DNA from: Clostridium rectalis
GTDB taxonomy: Bacteria; Bacillota; Clostridia; Clostridiales; Clostridiaceae
Direction: 5' to 3'
NCBI RefSeq assembly: GCF_900626095.1
Contig: NZ_UYZZ01000009.1
Location: forward strand, 62,001 to 126,000
DNA: 64,000 nt
The position numbers were made by a program, and so were the translations under genes. Shown in pieces: positions 58,543 through 64,000 of the stretch (position 1 is its first letter; every line of letters starts with the position of its first letter). The notes under the pieces were generated by a model that was not told the DNA's origin, did not search any database, and was given only the letters and a program-made list of their open reading frames with translations.

Positions 58543-58728
58543 ATGACTTATGCGTATATAGTAATATACAATAATTCGGTAAGTACAACAGGATTTTTCA
58601 CAGTAGATAAAGCTATAAATTTCATAGAAGGCAGATATGGCAATCCAATACAAAATAAAGACAGAGGTTGGCTATGGACTAATTCAAAAGGCAATGAATA
58701 CAGGATTAAGGAAATTAAAATAGAATAA
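58543..58728 (+). CDS. Small protein (61 aa), unknown
   Basis: The ATG at 58543 follows AAAAGGAGATGTTAAAA; the ATG inside that site (58534) is less likely. The protein is a compact beta-alpha-beta unit: YAYIVIYNNSVSTTGFFTVDKAINFIEGRYGN, then RGWLWTNSKGNEYRIKEIKI. Trp and Gly positions suggest a small binding domain. Family unknown. A short terminator-like hairpin separates it from the next gene. Confidence 0.5.
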   Translation: MTYAYIVIYNNSVSTTGFFTVDKAINFIEGRYGNPIQNKDRGWLWTNSKGNEYRIKEIKIE

Positions 58729-58730
58729 AG

Positions 58731-58757
58731 GGTACTAGCTTAGGCTAGTATTCCTTT
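58731..58757 (+). terminator. Small terminator/attenuator TACTAGC-TTAG-GCTAGTA
   Basis: A perfect 7-bp stem with a 4-base loop is followed by TTCCTTTAT, directly after the 61-aa gene and overlapping the leader of the next. Confidence 0.6.
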
Positions 58758-58772
58758 ATAGGAGGTTTAATA

Positions 58773-59162
58773 ATGGAAAATAAATGTTTTAATTGTAGAT
58801 TTTATAATAACGGAAAATGTTATAATAAAGATTTTAGAGGAAGTTTCAATCAAAATGTTATAGAAGATAACTTTGTAGCATTAACCGAATCAGGTGTTCT
58901 TGCAGAACATATAAGAGAAAATGATGATAAGATATATAATTTAGCAAATATAATATTAGAAAACTTAAATGAATTAGAATACATAAAAAAATCTAAAAAG
59001 AAAATTAATAACTATAGAGGTATAGATAGTTATGAAGAATTTTTAATTAATTCTACAGAGATTATGGATGATTTAATAAGTAGTTTTGTAATACCTAAAT
59101 TAATAAATGTAAAAATAAATTATAATGTTGATAATGAATTCTGTTGTAAATTTTGGAAATAG
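58773..59162 (+). CDS. Unknown protein with N-terminal cysteine cluster (129 aa)
   Basis: This 129-aa protein has an AGGAGG site. It begins with KCFNCRFYNNGKCYNKDF (C-x2-C...C), and a late pair CC in the C-terminus (EFCCKFWK) could complete a metal site or iron-sulphur site. Between lies a long helix (YNLANIILENLNELEYIKKSKKK). Its end overlaps the region before the next gene. No family known. Confidence 0.5.
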   Translation: MENKCFNCRFYNNGKCYNKDFRGSFNQNVIEDNFVALTESGVLAEHIRENDDKIYNLANIILENLNELEYIKKSKKKINNYRGIDSYEEFLINSTEIMDDLISSFVIPKLINVKINYNVDNEFCCKFWK

Positions 59163-59194
59163 AAATTATAATTAAAATGAAAGGAAGATGTAAA

Positions 59195-59677
59195 ATGGAA
59201 AATATTCAACAAATAAATAAAGGTGAAATTAAGTTTATCTATATTGACGTAGATGATATAACAGACGAAATAGAACAATTAATTAATAAAGGTTTGATAA
59301 AATATGTTTATGGAGAAGAAGCTTGTGAGCCTGAATTTATATTTCTAGCTAAAAATGAAGATGTTATAAAAAATACTTTAACATCAGATTATAGAATTTT
59401 AAATATTGTTGATAAATTATCTGAAATGTTTGATGGTGCAGATATGTCAGTAAGAAATTCAGGGAGAAATGAATTATCTATTTATCATGGAACAGTAGAA
59501 AGCTTAATAAGTGATGATTTGTACGGATATATTTCAGAGGATAAACAAAAGGAAATATTCTATGCTAAGAATCCATCAGAAAAGATTACAGAAATTTTTA
59601 ATAAAATAGGAAGAGAACAATTAAAAATGCAAATAAAAGAATTATTAAAAGAAGTAGATAATGCAGAGTTTATATGA
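59195..59677 (+). CDS. Unknown acidic protein (160 aa)
   Basis: This is a 160-aa protein from the ATG at 59195 after AAAGGAAGATG; an in-frame ATG at 59153 overlaps the preceding gene and lacks a site. Strands (GEIKFIYIDVDDI), a helix pair and GADMSVRNSGRNELSIYHGTVESLIS are followed by an acidic helical end. The gene ends in TGA, which shows again that TGA serves as a stop here. Family unknown. Confidence 0.5.
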   Translation: MENIQQINKGEIKFIYIDVDDITDEIEQLINKGLIKYVYGEEACEPEFIFLAKNEDVIKNTLTSDYRILNIVDKLSEMFDGADMSVRNSGRNELSIYHGTVESLISDDLYGYISEDKQKEIFYAKNPSEKITEIFNKIGREQLKMQIKELLKEVDNAEFI

Positions 59678-59690
59678 CTGTAGAATAAGT

Positions 59691-59724
59691 ATAACAGCCA
59701 TAAAATCATAAGTGTGGTTGTTAT
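59691..59724. terminator. Hairpin ATAACAGCCA/TGGTTGTTAT
   Basis: A 10-bp imperfect stem (one G-T pair) with a 14-base loop follows the 160-aa gene, with ACTATATATTTTAA after it. It resembles the hairpin at 54815. Confidence 0.5.
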
Positions 59725-59815
59725 ACTATATATTTTAATAAATGAGGGTTTTTATTATAACTTAAAATAATTTAATGCATAATAAACACTTTAAAATAAA
59801 TGGGGGATTGATAAA

Positions 59816-60613
59816 ATGATAAGTGATGAAAGTTTAATGGTATTAGTGGAAAGTTTGGTCGCAGACGGGGATTCTGATAAGGAAACTATAAATATTTATT
59901 TAATAGATAAAACAAAAACTATTAGTGATTTTGCGAAAGAATTAAATGAAGAATTTAAAGATTCATTGTTTAATATATTATATATTGGTAATAAAAACAC
60001 TGAATTTATAAATAAATTTAGTAAAGAATATATAGATAGTAGATTCAAATATTTGATAGATTTTTATAAAAACAATAAATACATATATAAACAATATAGT
60101 GAATGCAAAGTATTAGAGAAATACGATGAGCAAGGGAATTTTTATAATTTTTTTAAGAAAATTGATAAAATATATAAGATTAAAAATAAATTCACTATAG
60201 ATGAAATGATAAAAAACAAAGAGTGTTTTTTTAAAACATGCTATATAGACTATAAAATTTGTAATGGAAATCATAGTTATTGGAATGATAGTGAAAGTGA
60301 ATATGCAAATATTAATAGTTTTGAAGGTTTTTCTATGAATTTAGTTGGTCGTATTTTTGAATCTAAATTCGAAGAGAATAAAGAAAATTACAAAGACTAT
60401 TGTAAAAAAGAGATTGAGAGTATATTAGAGGCATATTTACAAAAGAACATATATAATAAAGATACTTTTATAGAATTTAATAGATGGGGAAATATAAAAA
60501 TAGAATTAGGATTTTCTTGTAATAATGATGAAGATAGTATTATTTCATTATTAGAAAGAAGTATTATTGAAAACAATATTGAGAATGATTTTGAGAGTTT
60601 ATTAGATTATTAA
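59816..60613 (+). CDS. Unknown acidic protein (265 aa)
   Basis: This 265-aa acidic protein has a GGGGG site. The N-terminal segment (SLMVLVESLVADGDSDKETINIYLIDK) and the middle YKNNKYIYKQYSECKVLEKYDEQG are unlike known domains. A Tyr/Asn-rich part with NGNHSYWNDSESEYANINSFEGFSMNLVG is near 150-180. The C-terminus is acidic and helical. It is flanked by a motif copy (59764) upstream and a strong terminator downstream, so it is a single-gene unit. Confidence 0.5.
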   Translation: MISDESLMVLVESLVADGDSDKETINIYLIDKTKTISDFAKELNEEFKDSLFNILYIGNKNTEFINKFSKEYIDSRFKYLIDFYKNNKYIYKQYSECKVLEKYDEQGNFYNFFKKIDKIYKIKNKFTIDEMIKNKECFFKTCYIDYKICNGNHSYWNDSESEYANINSFEGFSMNLVGRIFESKFEENKENYKDYCKKEIESILEAYLQKNIYNKDTFIEFNRWGNIKIELGFSCNNDEDSIISLLERSIIENNIENDFESLLDY

Positions 60614-60624
60614 TTTCAATTAGT

Positions 60625-60676
60625 TAAATTGCCTATAGAATACTTAGTTAATTACACTATATTTCTATAGGCAATT
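60625..60676. terminator. Bidirectional 14-bp terminator hairpin
   Basis: AATTGCCTATAGAA and its complement TTCTATAGGCAATT flank a 22-base loop, with T-rich exit on the plus strand. Confidence 0.75.
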
Positions 60677-60800
60677 TGTATAAATTCCTTCTTTTATCTT
60701 ATTTTGACCACAATATATATACATTTTAAAACACCAAACCACAACATATAGTATAATTTAAGATTAATATAAAATAATTTAAAATTAATTATAAAAAGTA

Positions 60801-60829
60801 TTGACATTATACTTATAGTATAATATACT
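60801..60829 (+). promoter_or_regulatory. Promoter of the MazF-like unit
   Basis: TTGACA, 17 bases, TATACT; the motif AAAATAATTTAAAAT lies at 60771-60785. Another copy (AAAATAATTTTAAAA) lies in the leader near 60851. Confidence 0.7.
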
Positions 60830-60909
60830 ATAGTTAATAAACAAATTAAAAATAATTTTAAAAAATAAATGGGGTTGAAAATAAATAAAATGGAAAGGAA
60901 GAATAATAA

Positions 60910-61509
60910 ATGATAAAAAGAGGATATGTTATAGAAGTAAATTTTGGAGAAAGGTTAACAGGCGTACAAGGAGGAATAAGACCTTGTATTGTTGTTGCAA
61001 ACAACTTGTGTAACAAATATAGTCCAGCCATACATGTTGTTCCACTTACATCCAAGTTGAACAAAAAAAGAATGATAACTCATATCTTTATAAAGAAAGA
61101 TATGTTTAATAATTTAAAATATGATTCTCTTATTTTAACAGAACAGGTTACTCTAATTAGTACAAAGCAAATAATTGGCTACATAGGAAGAGCTTCAGGA
61201 GAAATTATGGAACAAGTAGATTCCAAACTTATAATACAGTTAGCTTTAGATAGTAACTCCAGACCATCAAATATATTAAATATTAACAAACCAGATGTAA
61301 AAAGAATAAAAAGAATGGCTGAAGCTATAAAAGAATTGGAATCTTATATTATAAGTCAAAAATACCAAAAAATAGATTTATTAAATTCTTTAAATTTACA
61401 GATAAATAATTTTAAAGATTATTGTACAGAGTATAATATAGATTATTCAAAGTATTATATTTCAAAAATAAAAGAAATTAACAATTACTTGAATAAAACA
61501 GCAGCTTAA
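60910..61509 (+). CDS. MazF/PemK-like protein with C-terminal extension
   Basis: This 199-aa protein has residues 1-115 matching the MazF/PemK fold: RGYVIEVNFGERLTGVQGGIRPCIVVANNLCNKYSPAIHVVPLTSK (the basic loop and QGGxRPxxVV motif), THIFIKKDMF, DSLILTEQVTLISTKQIIGYIG. These toxins cut mRNA. The last 80 residues (KRIKRMAEAIKELESYI and a helical pair) are an extra helical domain. No MazE-like antitoxin lies next to it; the extension or the following gene could play that part, or the protein may be a non-toxic regulator. Confidence 0.8.
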   Translation: MIKRGYVIEVNFGERLTGVQGGIRPCIVVANNLCNKYSPAIHVVPLTSKLNKKRMITHIFIKKDMFNNLKYDSLILTEQVTLISTKQIIGYIGRASGEIMEQVDSKLIIQLALDSNSRPSNILNINKPDVKRIKRMAEAIKELESYIISQKYQKIDLLNSLNLQINNFKDYCTEYNIDYSKYYISKIKEINNYLNKTAA

Positions 61510-61527
61510 ATAACTAAAGAGGGGGAT

Positions 61528-62052
61528 ATGTCTTTTATGGATTACACGTTTTTAAAAATTAATATACGGAACTTATATAATAAGTGTAATTATGCAAAGT
61601 GTAATTTAATTCTAAAAAACCTACTAGTATGTATATTACAAGATATGCTATTAGATGGGTATGAACGAAATAGTTTAATTTGGTTTTATTATTTTTATAA
61701 ATCAAACATAGAAAAAAGAAATGGCAATTATAAAGACTCATTATTATTATGTAATAAGAGTCTTGAGTTTGTAGAGGAAGATGAAAAAGATTGTTATAAT
61801 TATAAATACCTATCTTCGTTATTTTTATTGGGTAAAATCCATGAAGATAAGGGTTCTATTTCTAAATCAATTAAACAATACGAAAAAATTTTAAGTATAT
61901 TAAACAACAAAAAACATAAAGAAAAAATGTTACTATTATATTTGATTAATAAATTAAGTAACAATTCAAGATTTAAAGAAATAGAAGCCAATTACAATAA
62001 AATATTTAAAAATAGCATACAGGAAAGTTTGAATTTTTATTGCTATTTTTAA
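61528..62052 (+). CDS. TPR-like helical repeat protein (174 aa)
   Basis: This 174-aa protein starts after AGAGGGGG (a second ATG nine bases later is equally possible). It is built of helical pairs of the TPR type: WFYYFYKSNIEKRNGNYKDSLLLCNKSLEFV, LSSLFLLGKIHEDKGSISKSIKQYEKIL. It resembles the TPR part of Rap/PlcR/AimR-type peptide receptors but has no DNA-binding domain. It follows the MazF-like gene by 18 bases, so it may be its partner. Confidence 0.55.
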   Translation: MSFMDYTFLKINIRNLYNKCNYAKCNLILKNLLVCILQDMLLDGYERNSLIWFYYFYKSNIEKRNGNYKDSLLLCNKSLEFVEEDEKDCYNYKYLSSLFLLGKIHEDKGSISKSIKQYEKILSILNNKKHKEKMLLLYLINKLSNNSRFKEIEANYNKIFKNSIQESLNFYCYF

Positions 62053-62098
62053 ATATTAGTTGTAAAATAAATTTATACTAAACAAGGAGTTGTTTTAA

Positions 62099-62395
62099 AT
62101 GAAAGATAAAAAATTAGAAACAGAAGAAAGAAAAAGGGTATCTCTGTTTCAACTCGAAGAGTATGCTAAAAATTATAATTTAACAATACAGAAAATTAAC
62201 GACACTATAATAGTTATATCTTTATTCGATGAATGGTTTATAGAACCTTTTAAAAATAATTTGTTTGTATTACATCATTATAATAAAAAAAATACTAATT
62301 CAAAAGGTAAGTTTCACAAACAAGGTATTTTCTATTCTTATTTTTCTGCAATAAGACATATTGCAGAGCATGATAAAAATAAGCTTATTATCTAA
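62099..62395 (+). CDS. Small protein (98 aa), unknown
   Basis: This 98-aa protein follows CAAGGAGTTGTTTTAA, the leader signature of this arm. N-terminal charged helix (ETEERKRVSLFQLEEYAKNYN), then a beta-rich part (TIIVISLFDEWFIEPFKNNLFVLHHY) and a short helix AIRHIAEHD. Family unknown. Confidence 0.45.
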   Translation: MKDKKLETEERKRVSLFQLEEYAKNYNLTIQKINDTIIVISLFDEWFIEPFKNNLFVLHHYNKKNTNSKGKFHKQGIFYSYFSAIRHIAEHDKNKLII

Positions 62396-62473
62396 AATTT
62401 TAAATAATAAGTTATTAAATTCTATATTTTTCTATAATTTGCTAACTTTAAGGGATATATAACAATGTTTTCA

Positions 62474-62503
62474 TTGCAAATTGTTGTATATAAATGATAT
62501 AAT
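62474..62503 (+). promoter_or_regulatory. Promoter without the dispersed motif
   Basis: TTGCAA, 18 bases, TATAAT. An inverted pair AACAAT-N9-ATTGCA/ATTGTT overlaps the -35 box and may be an operator. It drives the DGQHR-like gene and is one of few promoters here that lack the AAAATAATTT motif. Confidence 0.65.
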
Positions 62504-62533
62504 GTATTATATACTTTTAAGGGAGGATTTTAA

Positions 62534-63949
62534 ATGTTAGAAGATAAATATAACAAATTAGTAAAGGAACTAACAGGCTGTTTAAGCCTAAAACAATTTT
62601 TAATGAAAAAGGGATTTGTAATTAAACAATTGGAAAATAAAGTAGATGAAGATATTATAAATAATTTGTATAATCAAGATATACAAATTGATATGCTTAA
62701 TGAGAGGGAATTATATTTAATAACAGAAACATTTTACAAAATGTTATTAGACGAAGATTTTCTTTCTAAATTAAACGAACTACAACAACAATTACAAAAA
62801 GAGCTAAACCCTCAATTGTATTTCACAGAGGATGAAATAAGAAAATATAAAAACTCAATATTACCCATAGAAGAAGAAAAGGATTATAAAACAGTCATTT
62901 TTAAAAATGTTAGTTTTATGAAAGAAGGTGTGTATAGCACAGTTGGTGACTTTAACTATATTTTAGATTTAAGAGAGAAGGGTATTCTATATTACAATAT
63001 AGATTGCCAGAGAGAGACGGAGAAATATGAGTGGAGAGGAACTTATGTTGAAAAGGCAAAAGTATTTCCAAAATCAGTGAATGAGATATCTAAAAGCATG
63101 TTTGAGGATACGTATATACCGACTTATATAGCTATAAATGTTCCTGCCAATGGAAGTGAAGATTTTCACGTAATTGAAAAAGAAGATAATTTATATGATA
63201 TTGTTATAAAGATAAATAAAAATACAAGTTTAAATTTAGTAGATGGAAACCATAGAACTACTGGTGGAAGTTTAGCTAGAAATATGTGTCGTAGAAAAGG
63301 TAAAGATTTTATTCTAAATATGGGTATTCAAATCATGAATTTAGATCCATATTTGGCTAGACAATATATCTTTCAAGAAAGTAAAAAGAACCCTCTTGAC
63401 GAATCTTTAACGAAATCTATGGAAATGACTATAGAGAACAAAATGGCTTACTATATGAACAGAGGTGGTGGACTATCTGGTAATCCACTTGCAAATAGGC
63501 TTGGTAAAGATTTAAAGGATGTTAAAAGATTAGATAAACTTACACCTTTATATATATTTGCAGATGGGTTAAAATATTTTAAATTAGATGAATTGGATAT
63601 TATAAGAGAAGATAAAGTTAAGATTTTTTTGAAAGAATTCTTTAAATATATATTAAGCTATCATAAAAACCATTTAAGAGATATTAAATTATCAAGAGAA
63701 AATGGTTATGAGTTAAATATGCATATGTTCAGAGGATATTTATATTTAGCTTCTAAATTATTCAATGATATTAATTGGAGAGAACGATTAATTAATGTAT
63801 TAAAGAAAATAGACTATAGAAAAGGTGGAATATTAGAAGATATGCACTTGCACAAAGATGAAATTAGTAAAAAAAATATAAAAAAACTAGAAGATTATTT
63901 AGATAATCTTTTAGAAGTCGAAAGTGGTGAAAAGGATAATGATAGGTAG
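62534..63949 (+). CDS. DGQHR-domain (DndB-like) protein
   Basis: This 471-aa protein carries in its centre LNLVDGNHRTTGGSLARNM (about 236-254), a variant of the DGQHR signature (Gln to Asn). Upstream are DCQRETEKYEWRG and YIPTYIAINVPANG, and downstream IQIMNLDPYLARQYIFQESKKN, in the order seen in DndB/DGQHR proteins. DndB is the regulator in DNA phosphorothioation systems, but stand-alone DGQHR proteins also occur in phages and other mobile elements. No dnd genes are in view. The stop overlaps the next gene's start. Confidence 0.55.
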   Translation: MLEDKYNKLVKELTGCLSLKQFLMKKGFVIKQLENKVDEDIINNLYNQDIQIDMLNERELYLITETFYKMLLDEDFLSKLNELQQQLQKELNPQLYFTEDEIRKYKNSILPIEEEKDYKTVIFKNVSFMKEGVYSTVGDFNYILDLREKGILYYNIDCQRETEKYEWRGTYVEKAKVFPKSVNEISKSMFEDTYIPTYIAINVPANGSEDFHVIEKEDNLYDIVIKINKNTSLNLVDGNHRTTGGSLARNMCRRKGKDFILNMGIQIMNLDPYLARQYIFQESKKNPLDESLTKSMEMTIENKMAYYMNRGGGLSGNPLANRLGKDLKDVKRLDKLTPLYIFADGLKYFKLDELDIIREDKVKIFLKEFFKYILSYHKNHLRDIKLSRENGYELNMHMFRGYLYLASKLFNDINWRERLINVLKKIDYRKGGILEDMHLHKDEISKKNIKKLEDYLDNLLEVESGEKDNDR

Positions 63950-64000
63950 AACAAGAGAGTTTACTAGTCTTAATAAATTATATTATAGAGAATTAGATTC
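63939..64000 (+). CDS. Start of next gene (partial)
   Basis: An ATG at 63939, inside the end of the DGQHR-like gene and preceded by GAAAAGGA, opens a frame that stays open to the window edge (20 codons; begins IGRTREFTSLNKLYYRELD). The overlap implies translational coupling with the DGQHR-like protein. Too short to identify. Confidence 0.5.
   Translation, partial: MIGRTREFTSLNKLYYRELD

Larger units (their letters stand above)
2049..60785. repeat. Dispersed, direction-specific AT motif (family of more than 30 copies)
   Basis: The sense consensus is TATAAAATAATTTRATA. Copies on the minus arm (reading AAATTATTTTATA on plus) start at 2049, 3094, 6688, 11090, 12362, 13670, 15625, 17080, 17819, 18112, 22926, 23350, 25993, 26863, 26928, 27003, 28182 and 28224. 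Copies on the plus arm are at about 36724, 37373, 37824, 39140, 40545, 40636, 41262, 46197, 47136, 47226, 50301, 58402, 58483, 59764, 60771 and 60851. All lie between genes and point with transcription, in promoter spacers or shortly before ribosome-binding sites. Confidence 0.75.

Noticed and set aside
1-64000. Botulinum neurotoxin or C3 exoenzyme genes, expected if this is a toxin-converting c-st-type phage
   Set aside because: No zinc-protease, NTNH, haemagglutinin or ADP-ribosyltransferase pattern is seen in any frame of the window.

Overview
The window is very AT-rich and reads as one half of a large clostridial phage that lives as a plasmid (a phage-plasmid). One half carries a virion and DNA-packaging cluster. 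The other carries a complete type III (tubulin-like) plasmid partition locus, tubR-tubZ with a nearby tubY-like gene, of the kind known from Clostridium botulinum phage c-st. The ribosome-binding sites, the codon use and the small spore-former-type membrane proteins fit Clostridium. No toxin gene lies in the window, so host and serotype cannot be read from it.

Layout. (1) 1-10.3 kb, minus strand: head genes read from the packaging end. They are a packaging-associated ATPase fragment broken by a TGA, a zinc-ribbon small-terminase-like protein, large terminase, portal, protease/scaffold, decoration-like protein, major capsid protein and neck proteins. (2) 10.3-28 kb, minus strand: nucleic-acid metabolism and regulation. 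This holds a metallophosphoesterase, an AntA-type antirepressor with a C4-like RNA leader, tRNA-Trp, PIN-PhoH ATPase, HU, a large DFDGD-type (two-barrel) RNA polymerase coupled to a zinc-finger partner, GIY-YIG nucleases, a DNA methyltransferase, a group II intron relic with an IS605-type mini-element, a second antirepressor and a candidate replication initiator. (3) 28.3-31.1 kb: the partition locus (tubY-like on minus; centromere iterons, tubR and tubZ on plus). (4) 31-35.7 kb: an Mrr-like nuclease, then an FtsK-like ATPase, a winged-helix replication-relaxation-like protein and small membrane proteins, a set that recalls integrative conjugative elements. (5) 35.7-37.1 kb: about 1 kb without genes but with strong inverted repeats, then a tiny membrane-peptide operon. 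(6) 37.5-64 kb, plus strand: many small, mostly unknown genes. Each tends to have its own promoter and a stereotyped leader, like an early accessory region. Among them are three more antirepressor-type genes, two duplicated HTH modules, a MazF-like protein and a DGQHR/DndB-like protein, interrupted by three IS200/IS605 elements.

The most striking regulatory signal is an asymmetric motif (sense TATAAAATAATTTRATA) found dozens of times between genes on both arms. Among the clear copies it always points in the direction of transcription. It sits either inside the 17-bp spacer of sigma-A-type promoters or just before ribosome-binding sites, much like the stoperators of mycobacteriophage L5. The second is a long RNA hairpin before an antirepressor gene, carrying a 10-nt complement of that gene's Shine-Dalgarno and lying directly after a tRNA, which recalls the C4 antisense RNA of phage P1. 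A structured, less AT-rich non-coding block at 17.8-18.1 kb has no assigned function.

How the parts may work together (inference): TubRZ/TubY and the replication candidate keep the element as a plasmid. A repressor acting through the dispersed motif, plus several antirepressors, would control the lysogeny switch. The phage RNA polymerase would serve part of the lytic programme, and the left-arm genes build and fill the head.
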